64,000 nucleotides of DNA from Nageia nagi. Its lineage: Eukaryota; Pinophyta. The notes below the pieces were generated by a model. The model searched no databases, was not told the DNA's origin, and saw nothing but the letters and a program-made list of their open reading frames with translations. Within the stretch, counting starts at the first letter, position 1, and each line of letters starts with the position of its first letter. Below, piece by piece: positions 34,760-47,399 of the stretch. The translations under genes were made by a program, and so were the position numbers. The stretch spans positions 28,892,001 to 28,956,000 of the forward strand of contig JBITNC010000002.1 in assembly GCA_050084985.1 (NCBI GenBank). Reading direction: 5' to 3'.

Positions 34760-36530
34760 TATTGACAATATTTTTGGATATTTTGCTCTTTAATTTTGAT
34801 ATTTTGAAGTATATGATGACCTAACATCAACACCTATACATTGGACATTGTACAAATACCATTGAAGTATATAGTATGACAACTATTACAAATATGGTGA
34901 ATTCTAGGTGAATGTGGGATGGAAAAACTTATGTACTCTTGCAAAGATTTTGATAAAGATTTATCCTTAGTAGTAGGAAGAGCATGGAATAGAGAAAAGT
35001 GTATAGTTAATGGATGTGAAGTCAATTTTACAAATCCAATAATTGTAGAAGTAACATTCCTAAAAAAATGAAGGAAAATAGATTAAAAGGAATACCAAAT
35101 TGAATAAGATCGCAAAAGTCCAAAATTTCAAAGGGGATGATATGCAAATTTCAAAGTATAGAACATGTTACCATAAGAGTAGTCTTTTAAGCCCATGGGA
35201 TAAGGTAGCAAAGAAAATTATGAAGTATATTACCTTCGATGGGAGACATAAGGAGGTGTTAGATCACTTTCCACTTTGCTTTTTTGAATCACTTCAAATA
35301 AAAGGATGAGGTAGTTAACTTTTACTTTTTTATTCATCATTCATTGAAAATTTATATGAAAATTTTTAGATAGGATAGAAGTGAATTTTCATCATTAGTT
35401 TGTAATGAAATTGGTCTATGATGTAACTTTAGCAAATCAACATAGAGTCAATCCTAGGAGTAATGTTGAAATAAAAGAGGATGAATAAGACATACCACTT
35501 GAGGAGATGCTTCAGAGAAAATGAAAAGTAAAGGAAATGAAGCATAACCATTATTTGGAGATAAGAATTAAGAGGAGAGCATAGACTTGGAAAAAAGGAT
35601 CGATCCATGTTTATCAATGGTAGGGTAAGAGGAAAAGGAAAAGAAATTCTAAAAAGAAATAAACCATATAAAAAGAGAAAAATCCAAAAGATATAGAGAA
35701 AAAGACAAGAAAAGTAGAGGAGTTCACCAATGCCATAAAAAATACCAAATTAGTAAAGTAGATTAAAGTAATGTAAAGCATAATAGAGTAGTGTAGAGTA
35801 AAGCATGGCATTAATAATATAACTAGAGGATAAAAGGAACAAGATTAAAAAAATTGAAATAATGGATGATATCCAAATAATAGACTTGGGGAAAAATCAT
35901 CAGAAGAAGAGCTTAAGAAATAATAGTCAACAAAGAGGACAAGGAAAAATAAAGCAGTACACAACTGAAGCAAATCAAGATAATACCTAAGGATCAAGCA
36001 ATATACATGCCATAACATTTTAAAATACATAATAGGATATATGCTAGCTAAAGCTATGATTAGCCAAGGAAAACCAAATTCCATTTTTGAAGGATTATGA
36101 TCAAACCACACGATAGTAACAAAAGTAAGGAAAGAAATGTATCTCAAATACTTCAACAAAAACTATCATAAATTGACCTTCAAATTTCAAGAGGATGGAG
36201 AGAATGTTATGAATATAGGTTTCAACATAAGGATGCATATGGGCCAATTCAATACCAATAAATTTTTTACGTCAAAACCATTATGGAGGTAGAAGATGAA
36301 TTAATTCTAAGATAATAGTATGCTTTATTTTTTGTATAAGATAACAAGAAAAATTAATACTTAGTTTCTTATTTAGGAAATATGCTTCATTTATTTTAAT
36401 GTAATACACTATTGCATAATATTCTCATCAAAAATTTCTACTACCGCATTTTTTATTGTAAAAGGTTATGATACCCTTTTAAAACTGTTACCTTTTTTTA
36501 TTAATACAATTTATACAATTAATAAAAAAA
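34760..36530. other. Inserted DNA between Transposase_24 exons, unassigned
   Basis: Purine-rich on the plus strand (35,460-35,960). A 69-codon plus-strand frame at 35,100-35,309 includes KIMKYITFDGRHKEVL and FPLCFFESLQIKG, which looks coding-like but is not recognised. A 104-codon minus frame at 35,845-36,159 is hydrophobic only because it opposes Lys-rich sequence. No terminal repeats found. Confidence 0.35.
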
Positions 36531-36539
36531 TGATAATGA

Positions 36540-37935
36540 TGTAGATAGAGTTGTTAATCCCCCACCTCATGTACCAAAAGCAAATTGGGAAGCCTTTGTG
36601 AATTGCAAGAGCAAGATTGACTTTGAGGCAAGTATTAGCAATTCTATTACAGTAGTTTATATCATTGGTATGTTCATGTGAATTTTGTAGACCACCTTAC
36701 TCTCCCTAGTGAATTATTATATTAGTTTCTTCATTGCATTGTAGTCGATGAGGAAAAAGAATAAATAAAATAGATCTCATCAATCTATCATGCACACTAT
36801 TAGTAAAAAAGTAGATGATCAATATAAGCATGAAATAGTATTCTACCATACTTATCCATTACATATGACAAACATATATAGCTTGTAGAGGAAGAGCCAA
36901 CCAAATGTATAAATTACACTACCAAGGGTATATATGTGGATGATTGCTCATAAAAATAAGGATGGGTCTTATAACTCACCAAAAGTTGTAAAAAACATTG
37001 AAATTGATATTCCCTTGGAAATAGTAACTTCAAACCATTGTTATATCAATATTTTTTAACATGTGCCTATTTATTATGCATGTGATGTTACCAAAATAAT
37101 GTAATATCATTTACATCTATGAGATATTTTAATCAAGATATTGTGGATGATGCCCTTGCCAAGGTTTTAGTACCCAAAAGATTGAGTCAAGTTTGGGGCA
37201 TCGACAAAGGCATATCACCAACTGCTATGATTTCTAGTGATGGTTGTAAGGTATAATTATGTTAAATATAAAACCAATTGCAACATACAAATAAAATGCT
37301 TGAAGAAGAGATGAAGACAAAAATTGTAAGAACTAGGGAAGATAGTGAAAGATAGATACATAAGATATGATGCTCCATATTTCAAAAATAGAGGTATATC
37401 AATTTTATTATAATTTTATATTTGAAATGCTTAAGTTTTGTATCCATAAATTTATAATGATCCCTTATATATAATTTCATAGGCTTGTATATAGTTCCAT
37501 TGGTAGGATCAAAACAAGCTACCCCCATAGTTCAAAGCATAAATAATAGCTCAATGCGTGCTTAACTAGAGTCGTCAAATATAGTATCATTATTATTTGA
37601 CATATAAAATAGTGAACTTAGTTTTTATTATAAACTATGTACTAAATTTATTTAGGTTATTCATTTTCCATGTAGGGAATGGAAAGGACATCGAAGTCTA
37701 AATTTGATAGAAGGGAATGCTTATTGACTAGAGACCATATCATAGTGGTTGAAGGCATTGTGTACAGTACTAACCTTATAGACTATGTACACCATCAACC
37801 TTTGGATGAAGTTTAATATAAAATCAATGCAAGTGTATCCCATAAAGGGGACATCGTGTTGTATAGATAGAAGAATGAGATGAAATAATCGAAGATATTG
37901 TGGGCTCCTTCATTACCTTGCCTATAAATTAACTT
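36540..37935 (+). pseudogene. Transposase_24-type gene of a CACTA element, 3' exons
   Basis: Plus-strand pieces in order: NPPPHVPKANWEAFVNCKSK (36,557 on), MRKKNK, NRSHQSIMHT (36,750), RVYMWMIAHKNKDGSYNSPK (36,920), DIVDDALAKVLVPKRLSQVW (37,138) and, after an intron, ECLLTRDHIIVVEGIVYSTN with YVHHQPLDEV (37,708-37,819). The family pattern is W..fv......+f...s..nk.NR...+.+hT.G, then ....lw...H.+kdG, then ..aL..VLG.e..grvrG.G and an L......vVaeG.v...p...vH...l tail. Several stops occur. No terminal repeats were found around it, so which element it belonged to is unknown; it may be linked to the TNP2 at 42,240-50,080. Confidence 0.8.
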
Positions 37936-38689
37936 TTTTATATGTAAATAAATGATGTTGTTTATGGTGATGATGGTGATGTTGGTTCTTATTTATCCTT
38001 GATTTTGTCTTCATGGGCATATAATATTGGATATCTTATGGGTATTATTATTAAGTTCTTTGATGAAAGTTATTAGTTATTATATATAATCATGTGTTGC
38101 ATTTTGTTTTTTGAAAAATAACATATTGCATAATATTAATGTTCATGTTCCATCTATATTGCATTATATATATTCTATAATCATTGCAATCTATGAAATT
38201 ATTTGCATCATGCATCTTTCATATTTTGCATACATATCAATTAGGTTTTATGGGTATCCTACATATAACTCTAACAAATTCAAAGCTATTACTAAAAGAT
38301 TTAAATGGACCATATGATATGAAATGATTAAAATAAACCATGTAATATTAAATGGTATATCTGTAACATATGATATGAAATGATCTAAATGCAAAAACAT
38401 ATGAAATTACACCCATACCTCTACTCACCTCATCGCTCCTCTCCTATATGTGCCTCACCTCTAGTATTACAAGCTAAAAAATACTAAAATAATTATCAAG
38501 TGTTAAGCCTTGATAGACATATATTTCTCAAAATGCAAAAGAATATAAGGCATGAAAATTGTGTGTGCAAAATTTAGAAGAATACATATTGCATTGCTAC
38601 CCTACTCACATCCTCTCCCCTCTCCTCTACCCCTTCACCTCTACTTTCCTAAGAAAACTAAAAAACTTGAAAGTTTCTAAGTGCCTACC
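37936..38689. other. AT-rich spacer with PPR-like traces
   Basis: 38,150-38,260 resembles, on the minus strand, the DKMHDAN to YAKY part of PPR copies elsewhere, but is too broken to frame. A pyrimidine-rich patch lies at 38,600-38,650. Confidence 0.35.
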
Positions 38690-39035
38690 TGATAACTTTC
38701 CATGTGCCTAACTAAGTTGTCAATCATGTTTCAAACATGGAGAATATTCTTATGGATATTATTGATATTGAAAACTATTACAAGAACTAAATAATATTGC
38801 ACAATGATATGATGTATGCTTTCAAGTATATAGGCAACCATGGTCTATTTCATTTTTTTTAGAAAGTGTTGTTAATAAATATTTGTACAAATAGACAATA
38901 CTATTGATGGTTATAGGAAGGATACCCTAGTTCATTTTTTTACAAAGTCTTGCATAATGATATGGTTCAACTTTTTTTTTAAGTGCTACTTGGGTGCTTG
39001 GACATGTCTTCTTAGTACTTGTAAATAAAATATTA
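38690..39035 (+). pseudogene. PPR fragment on the plus strand (E/E+ pieces)
   Basis: NMENILMDIIDIENYYKN (38,738 on) corresponds to KMENVLVEII in the minus-strand copy at 9,440-9,560. LGAWTCLLSTCK (38,985-39,020) corresponds to LGVWMYLLGACK. The order is reversed relative to the gene, so two scraps have been joined. Confidence 0.65.
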
Positions 39036-39119
39036 TGCTTTGAATACCCTAACATATATGAATGTGGAAGAAGACATAAGGCCCAGGAAATAACATATTG
39101 CATGATATTTGAAAATCCC

Positions 39120-39402
39120 TTTTTTGCATATCCTATAACTATGTATACATAATGCATCTTACATATTTTGCATACATGTCTATCAAGATAACTTGCATGG
39201 CCAAGAAGATCAATAATGCATGTAAATTATTCATCCCATGAATAATGCAATAAGAGTCACTTGTGCTATTAATATTTTATAGCACTCATCCACTAAACCT
39301 ACATGGTTGTATGTAAGTAGAACACATACAAAGGTTATGCTATTAAGGTTGGTTCCTAACTTCATCAAATCAAAGAGTTTAAGGGAATCCTTGTTGTAGC
39401 CA
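39120..39402 (-). pseudogene. PPR fragment on the minus strand
   Basis: From 39,402 down: HGYNKDSLKLFDLMKLGTNL, NSITFVCVLLTYNHVGLVDE, then after breaks a trace of IDMYAKY. These are the last PPR repeat and part of an earlier one. The 5' portion (39,316-39,402) is included in a 235 bp tandem duplication. It faces the plus-strand scrap to its left. Confidence 0.8.
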
Positions 39403-39507
39403 TGGATTATATATTGTTAGTAAAACATGCAAACTGAACCTAGTCTTCTATCAACACTTGGGAGAATCAAATGATAACCAACAACTTATATATAGGTTTG
39501 TTTCCTT

Positions 39508-39540
<33 letters not shown>

Positions 39541-39741
39541 CATATTCCTTAGTAGAACACATACAAAGGTTATGCTATTAAGGTTGGTTCCTAACTTCAT
39601 CAGATCAAAGAGTTTAAGGGAATCCTTGTTGTAGCCATGGATTATATATTGTTAGTAAAACATGCAAACTGAACCTAGTCTTCTATCAACACTTAGGAGA
39701 ATCAGATGATAACCAACAACTTATATATAGGTTTGTTTCCT

Positions 39742-39774
<33 letters not shown>

Positions 39775-39784
39775 CATATTCCTT
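39316..39784 (+). repeat. 235 bp tandem duplication ending in (TA)n
   Basis: Copy 1 is 39,316-39,550 and copy 2 is 39,551-39,784. They are almost identical; both start AGTAGAACACATACAAAGG and end in a TA run followed by CATATTCCTT. Each contains the same PPR sequence. Confidence 0.95.
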
Positions 39785-41061
39785 ATGAACATTTAGATGT
39801 TGAAGAGGGATCATCCAATGATACATTCCCTCTTCCAATTTTGTTTCATGAACTTTTGTAGGCACAAGAATCTTATTTTTAATAAGAGATCTTATGTATG
39901 ATCTGGGCATTATGAAACCATAGGCATTATATTTTTTGGTATTACCTATCTCTAGGTAACAAGCAGGGTATTTATTCCATTATCTTTTTGGAACTCATGA
40001 GTTTGAAGGTGTTAATGTCATCTTGAGCTATTTCAAATACTAGGTGATATTGAAAATGATCAAAAATAGTTATTATTATATTTTTCATCAAGCCCCATGG
40101 ATTTTGAAATATGACATCATCATAAGTTTTAGCAAATAGGTTTGGGAAACAATGACAGCCACCAAAGGAAATTGGTTCATGTCTTCACCCAGGACCCATA
40201 GTTTTTCCATGATAATATCAATGTGGGTACAATAAAACACTAGGGGATACAATAAAGTTCATATTACACCTTGAGACTTATAATTTTGAAATATAATAAC
40301 CCATAACCTGTGATATCATGCCATGTGGCATCGATGGTTGATAAGCATTAATAAATGGATCTAGAATAAGCATTAGTGTTAAATAAAATATTAATGTTAT
40401 ATTATACATAGGAATATGGATTGAAAAAAATATCAGCATGGATCAAGGGAGCAGAGAATATATATGAGCTTCACATATAGAGTAAGTCAAAGTATTAATG
40501 GCAAAGTATGACCTCCCTTCCTCGTTTGTTGATTACAATATTTAATCAAGGATGACCCTCCTCTCCTATTATAATATGAGATAACAAATTTGAAATTGGT
40601 CAATAATCCAATATTCATAATACCATCAAGATCATATTGCATAAATCCACCAAAGGGTTGGTATTGTACTTTGTATTTTAATTCTATCAATAGGATTATA
40701 TGTAGTAGAGATAGCATAGTTGCATATTAGACTTTCCTGTTGTAAAATTAGATAGGAGGCAATAATTAATTTAGCTTATAAAGAATCTAACTTATTTTTT
40801 ATAAATTAGAGCATAAAAATTTTGTAATGGTCCATCCTTGAGCATTTTGTTCCCTTGCTATGTATGTATGTATGTTGATGGGTAAATTGATGTTTGTTTA
40901 CAATATTTGTGAGGCTTTTAGTTTATTATCTTTCAATATGGTTATGTCTATGGATGTCAATGGGCTCATGCAAAATATAATTGATCCTAATAGAAAGGTT
41001 TTTAAGGTGGATCTCTTACAGAAGTACATATTTGTATGTTTGCTCTTCAAATTATGGGTTT
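39785..41061. other. Unassigned DNA, possibly old coding sequence on the minus strand
   Basis: Between 39,790 and 40,250 the minus strand has coding-like passages such as CPDH, LLLKIRFLCLQKFMKQNWKR and NPWGLMKNIIITIFDHF, with stops at likely Gln sites. I cannot name a family. The rest is AT-rich. Confidence 0.3.
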
Positions 41062-41095
41062 CACTACTAGAAATAGAGTGATTTGAGTCAAGGTG
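41062..41095 (+). repeat. Possible CACTA terminus
   Basis: CACTACTAGAAATAGAGTG followed by TTTGAGTCAAGG has the start and subterminal motif expected for a CACTA end. It lies about 1.2 kb beyond the TNP2 C-terminus, as in the first element. No matching right end was found, so the call is tentative. Confidence 0.4.
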
Positions 41096-41869
41096 CATGT
41101 TAGGAAATTTTTTTAGGAAATTTTTTAAGTACCTCCTAATGTAAATAATGTTAAAGCATATCAAAGTGCATAAGATACCATTTTTTACAATTTTTAAGGA
41201 TGTTCTGATGTGAATTCTAACTCCAATGCTAATTTTATACCTAACTTTATAAACAACTCAATTTTATGTAATTACTAACTCAATAGATGACACAATTTGA
41301 AATATATTCTAACTCAAATTGTGTCTCCATAAGATATTATATCTAAATTAATTGTTAACACAACAATTGCGCTAGAAATACTTAGAAAAATAAAAAATAA
41401 TTAACTAGTTTAGGAGACTATTTGGGGCTAATTTCTATAGGAAATATTTGGGGATATGATTATTTATATTAATTTTCATTATATTATTTATTTATTATAT
41501 ATTATAGATTATGGATTATACATTAAGGATTAGGGATTAGGTATCATAGATTATTTTTTATTAATTTAGGGATTACTTTTATTGGTTTAGACATGCAATT
41601 TTGGAGAGTTCAAGAGGCGATTTATGGGATATTTTGTTATGTTGTTCTAGTAATTTTTCATTTTTAAAAGATGATTGGGAAAACTTTGTATCCCATCATT
41701 CAATCCAAGTTTAATATATTCTTATCCTCAAGCATGTTCAAGATGCTTATTTTCTTATTCAAATCTTTGAAAGTAGTGGAAAAGAGTTATAGCTTGCCCT
41801 TTCACTCCAACAACATAAATGCCCAAAAGAAATTCATAGATTATGTGTTAATAAGGAATTTTGTTGATT
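41096..41869. other. AT-rich spacer
   Basis: Simple AT-rich DNA with short ATTAGGGATTA-type repeats near 41,520-41,575. No gene seen. Confidence 0.4.
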
Positions 41870-42043
41870 ATAAGGAATTTTCAATTGTTTACTATAAGGA
41901 AAATATATTTTAATGATATTTATGTTTCTTATATGAATTTGATGGTATTCGATGTGAAGGTCTAATTTAGTAAAGAATCTTACCATGTATAGTTTATCTA
42001 ATAAATAATTGATGATCAAGATGGGGAATTTATCCTTCATGGT
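41870..42043 (-). pseudogene. Ty3/Gypsy reverse transcriptase scrap
   Basis: Minus strand from 42,043: MKDKFPILIINYLLDKLYMV then FFTKLDLHIEYHQIHIR. This is the start of Gypsy RT (KDkfPip.id.lldel.ga..FskLDLrsGYhQIr), including the catalytic-region FSKLDL Asp. Only about 170 bp is recognisable; no LTR or other domain is adjacent. Confidence 0.8.
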
Positions 42044-42239
42044 AAATTAATTAATTTAATTAATGAGCCTCTACATACATCCTATTAGATATATTTTTCT
42101 TAATCCATCTAATGATTGTTTCCATTTAAATATATCATGGCATCAATAAATCAAAATGTCATAACATCCATATATACAATCAAATATGTCATAACATCTA
42201 TAAAAATATAAATTGAAACATTGAACACTTCCACTTCAT

Positions 42240-45200
42240 TTTATTAATCATTTAAATATCATTATCATTTTCATAAATAAGACATGCAATATACTTTCCT
42301 TTAGGATTACAATTAATTACAAACCATATTTTCTCATTTACAACATCTAGGATGAAAAATATTTGATTGCAATACTATGGTAAAACATAAGGCTCTTTAT
42401 CTTTAGCTAAATATCACTTGGATTCAATTGTAAAATATTCATTAGGTTTATCATGCAAGGTTGTTCTTCTATCAAGTATGTTAAACCATTTACATTTAAA
42501 TATTACATATTGGAATGACCTATATTCCAACTAAATAATTTCTTGGATTTTTTCCAATATATTGTAACCTTCCTTGTATCAAGTTTGTATCTCTTATACT
42601 TGCACGACTTACTTGGTCAAAATCAGGAATCACTTCATAATTAAATATCATTTTGTTATCATTATTCTTTTCAATTTTGAAGTGTTGACCATACGCCTAC
42701 ATTGAAGGGAAATACCATATCTACATACATTTATATGAAAATGTTATTAATACAATCATTACATTTATATAAGATGCAATTATCTTATAAAATACTAAAA
42801 ATTAAATGCATATGAATAAAATAATAATTACAATTTTATTACATTTAATAATTATATTTAATGCATCTTCATATTCATCTATATTTTCTTTAGAGCTTAT
42901 TTCTTTTCAATTTCATTCTGCATCCATGACCTTAGACACTCTTCTGGCTAATTTTCATCTTTTAGATTTTTAGGTAGAGATGTACCCCTTGGATTTTGTT
43001 TACAAAATAAGCCACATTATTATCCAATTTCTCTTCTTTTATTTTTATACAATTCAATCCACTTTTCACAACATTCAAAATGCATCATGACAAATCATTT
43101 TATAGATTCATACATATTACAATATGCAAATTCATAATGCCATAATATATACTCATTAGTAAGCTTTGATTAGATTAAATCCAAAATGCATGTACATATT
43201 ATTATAAATTACTAATATCTAAAATATTTTTAGTACCTTTAAGTAAATATGGTGTCCCATTTATTTCTAAAATCTCCCCTTCTAATTTGTCTATGTCTTT
43301 TTCTGCATGCCATATTTTTGGGGCAAAATCATCAATTTAGGAAAGATACTTAATTGTATAAAAAAAATATTATTGTACAATGTATTCCTCACCTATAGAT
43401 CCTTGTGGTCATGATTTTTATCTAAAAAATGCTTTTAGTACTTTTAAAAATCTCTCCAAAAAAAATATATTTTTAGCACTCATAACACTTGTTATATCAA
43501 TATCATCTACTAGGTAGACCAATAGGTGCACTTGTATGTCCATAAAAGCAATAGTTATTTTTTTTCAAATTTATAGATAATTTTAAGAACTTTTATGTTC
43601 CATCTATTTATTTCAACCACATGTATCTCCTTTGAAGATAACCACATATTTATGAAAATATAATATGTTAAAATACATAAAAAAAGAAAGAAAATAACCA
43701 TAAATGCATGCTATTTTTTCATAGAGAGGTACTATAACATGGCATACATTTGAAATAATGATATTCAACCAATTGCATGTCTTAGATCATTGGGTAAACT
43801 CATACATCCATGAATTGCAATTGAAAAAATATGTTGTAAATAAATACATGTATTTGCACAAGTGATATTAATCACTATATATTGAATAAAAGATGTATTA
43901 ATATGAATATTATAGGGATTCATATAGACATATAATATGATATAAATACCTTTAAAAAGTTATGGTAATCATGAGACTTGAATCCTATCATTTTACCATA
44001 ATTATTGAATGCTTTTCTTAGGGATAATCCATGCTCAATTAGTGTTCTAATGGTTTGAATAACTTTGTGTAACTTTTCCACTTAGTATTTTTTCATAATA
44101 CATGTTAATGTAAGTACATTTTTCATTCCATATTCATTTTGAGTCATCTATAAAGCATTATTTGTCTTGATTTATTTTAAGTTATTTCTCACATAAACAC
44201 CATCTAATCATTTGCTTGTTGAATATCAATACAAAGAAGATGAAACATTATTTACAATGTGTATAGGATCCAATAAATATGCCACTAACAAGTGCTTCTA
44301 ATATGGAACTTTCTAAAATATTGATAGTTTATTCATGCTTGAAAACATGTATAAAATTAATCATTTAATTGGTAAAATAATGAAATTGAAATATTACAAA
44401 CATATATATCTTCAAATAAATAAACATATTGATATATTGTACTATTAAATAATTTACCTTAGGGTAAGTCATATTTTCCAACAATAATCTCATCATCTGG
44501 TCCTACAATAGCATTACATTTCTCACAAGCTCTTTTCTTAACTTCTTCCACGCTTTGCTCACACTTTATCCACCAATCCATAAGAGTTGCATAACAAGGA
44601 ATGGGGGTTTTATCTTTCTGACCATAGGATTTGTTTGTTCAAAAATTATGATCTATTGGTAATTTTTTTTATGTTCAAGGTATTCCATCTTCTTCAAATG
44701 ATTTGAATATCTCAATGTGAGAGTTTCTGCACACCATGGACAAGCATGATAACCATTTGTATGGATACATGTAATAATTTTTATTAAAGAATGCATAAAC
44801 ATCTTGTAAAAGAAAAATAAATAATATTTACAATCTATTAATTTTGTATTTATGCATATGTAATAAATATAAATATATACATACTTGAACAAACAATAAG
44901 CCCTATATAGTCATGTATATTCCAATATAGTATGCCATATAATTTAAATGATCTTTTATGGATAGGTCTACTTATATTATTCATCTGAATTCCTTCCCAC
45001 AAGAGCATCAATTCATGGTTCAAGGTATACATCCATATTTTTCACCTATCGATGTTTTCTAGGTACTATAAGAGTCAACATCAAATGTTCATTTTTTATA
45101 GACATCCATAGAGGTATGTTATAATTTATTTTAAGAATAGCACAATATGAATAATTATATGTTTGTATGGAAAATAGATTAACACAATCAATTGTTAAAC

Positions 45201-45472
45201 CCAATTTGAAACTCCTAGGTTCGATTTGAAATTTATCAAGTCACTTATCCTCTATATTTTTTATTTCTTTACTATCTACAAGAATACGTAATATCCCATC
45301 TTCACTTCTATTTCTTGCATGCCAATCCATAAAGAATGCAAGTGACTTATACCAAAATATTGCATCAACCTAAGAATGATTGGCATATGGTGAACAACCT
45401 TTTGAGAAATATTATTCCCTTTCATTCCTAAATGGTATCTATTTACACCATCCTTTGGACATTTATTCATCA
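42240..45472 (-). pseudogene. TNP2-like CACTA transposase, main part
   Basis: TNP2 is the transposase that cuts and joins CACTA ends. Going down the minus strand from 45,472: NKCPKDGVNRY, HHMPIILRLMQYF (the P.iPRLqrly site), RSFKLGLTIDCVNLF, NYNIPLWMSIKNEHLMLTLI, NMDVYLEP, then HACPWCAETLTLRYSNHLKK (44,760 down), CYATLMDWWIKCEQS, KMIGFKSHDYHNFLK (43,998 down), NMECC-like FECCEKWIELYKNKR and finally FDQVS-RASIRDTNLIQG of the DUF4216 tail. This is the full Transposase_21 order. Acidic catalytic residues cannot be judged because of gaps. Stops and frameshifts are frequent. The upper end is cut by a Gypsy element; the N-terminal part resumes at 49,519. Confidence 0.88.
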
Positions 45473-46105
45473 TGTAGATCTCAAATAATGCATAATAATA
45501 AAATCGATGAACTATTTATCTATAATATATTATTGAAGCATATTGAAAAATATGACATCAAATGCATAATGATAATCAATGTACCTTCATTGTAATCACA
45601 TGAACATAAAATAATAGAAACTATTCATCAACCACCATAATGCATTCAAAGAGGAGTACACTACCAATGGCCTAAGATACCATGTTGATGGTTGCATGAA
45701 TAAAGAAGATCAAAAAATGGAATAAAAGTATATGAAAGCGATACGAAGGGTTTAACATATCTATGTAGAAGTGGTGTTACAAAATATCATTATTGGTAGG
45801 ATAGAGTGATCTTGCATTTATTGAAGTCTCTCTTGAAATATTTGATGCCCTCAAATGATGCCTACTTGCATTGCCTTTGATGTGTCTTTATAGCAACATC
45901 TTGGTCTTCTTTAATTCTTGATATCATTGCACATTACAGGGTTTGAAGTGTCTTTCTTGATATTTGACATCTTTTACATTGTACAATGGTCCATTACATT
46001 GATTGCATTATCTTAGGTATATTTTAATCCCTTTTTACAATAAATATTCTTAATACTATAAAATGAATTATTTAATAAATAATACTTCATTTTTAGTCAT
46101 CTACA
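45473..46105 (-). repeat. 3' LTR of the Gypsy element
   Basis: 633 bp. Reverse complement starts TGTAGATGACTAAAAATGAA and ends GAGATCTACA. It aligns with 48,940-49,518 and, in opposite direction, with 61,168-61,693. Confidence 0.9.
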
Positions 46106-46128
46106 TTTTTTCTCTCTTTGGAGGTGTG
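46106..46128 (-). other. Polypurine tract of the Gypsy element
   Basis: Minus-strand CCAAAGAGAGAAAAAA directly precedes the 3' LTR. Confidence 0.7.
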
Positions 46129-47399
46129 ATTAAAGTAATGAAATTACATGTCCAACGAAGAAGTATAGAAGAAAATTTTTAAGAATTTTGAACTCTGTAT
46201 CTGCATTGCCACTTGATGATGATGATGAGGGTCTCTTGTTGCTCCCTTTTGGCTTGGTTTCCCCAAGAAAGCTCCTTGAATGGTGCATCAAAGATAAAAT
46301 ATGAAGAATTGTATCTATTTACTCTACTATCAGGTAGTCTTATGGTTCCACATCCAATCTTTGAAATGAAAGATGTTTTTTTTCCCTTGCACCGTTCAAC
46401 CATGGATCTAGTCATTCCATCATGTGTACTAGTTAGGAAACTAATGCTTTCATGTCCATGCCTTGATACAAAAGAGGTTACTTTTTCTATGATGAAATGA
46501 TATTTATGACCATGCCATGGATAGAGCAGGAATAGTGAACACACCATTGAAGGTACTAATTTCTTGATATTTTCTTCCCTTCCTCATGATGTAGATACCT
46601 ACAAAAAGGTGTTAGCTATACCCTGCACAAAAATATTTTGGATACATAGTGAATTGCTTCATCCATTAATGATGAGTCAATGTTAGTAATCTACTTATGG
46701 CTATATTGTCGATTTATCTTTTAAGTGAGTGAAATCTCACTAGTCATATCATTGGCCATCAATGATCATATGTTTTATGTCTATGACCTAAAGATATTAT
46801 GCTTTGTATGGTTTAAAGAAAAAACTATTATACATAACAAGTTGCATCTTCCATTGGAATGAGCCAATGTAAAATCTATGCATATGGTAGTCATCAATTA
46901 TTTTTTAAGTGAGTGAAACTCTCATAGCCATATCGTTGGCCATTGATACCTAGCATTTTATGTTCATAGGTCTGCAGACATTACTATTAGCAATGTTGTA
47001 TTTTCTTTTCATAATTTTTTTATGATTACACATAATTAATGATGTCAACAATAATGCCTCCTTAACATCGTTAACTATAGGAACATAGTACAATAAAATG
47101 AAAAATGAAAATAAAAACTATGATACAAGTACCTTGTGCAAGATTTTGGTTTTGTTGCAAGGTACAGAGCCATTTTCTTTATGTAAAGAAACATTTAAGA
47201 TGGGTGGCATTAAAGGTTTTGGGTTCTTCTTTTCCATCCATGGATGATAGCTTGTAGGCTCATGATCTTGTTGCTTCCACTACAACAAATGGGTCTAGCC
47301 AATTTGGTTCAAATTTCCCTTTAACCTCATCATTTGCAATAATTTTATTGATATCCTCCTTTAGCACTAAATCTCCCACTTTGAACTCTTTTGCCTTTA
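46129..47399 (-). other. Region between integrase and 3' LTR
   Basis: Contains a 122-codon minus-strand open frame (46,179-46,547) with no known domain, overlapping a 95-codon plus frame; neither is convincing. A tandem duplication of about 180 bp (46,640-46,815 and 46,835-47,005) is built around TTTTTAAGTGAGTGAAA and CATATCGTTGGCCAT-like blocks. This family seems to carry a long non-coding 3' tract. Confidence 0.5.

Noticed and set aside
35845-36159. 104-codon hydrophobic minus-strand frame as a membrane protein
   Set aside because: It is the complement of a Lys- and Glu-rich purine tract; the hydrophobicity is a by-product of base composition.
46179-46547. 122-codon minus frame and overlapping 95-codon plus frame as genes
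   Set aside because: Both overlap in a Gypsy 3' tract, lack any domain and have no supporting signals.
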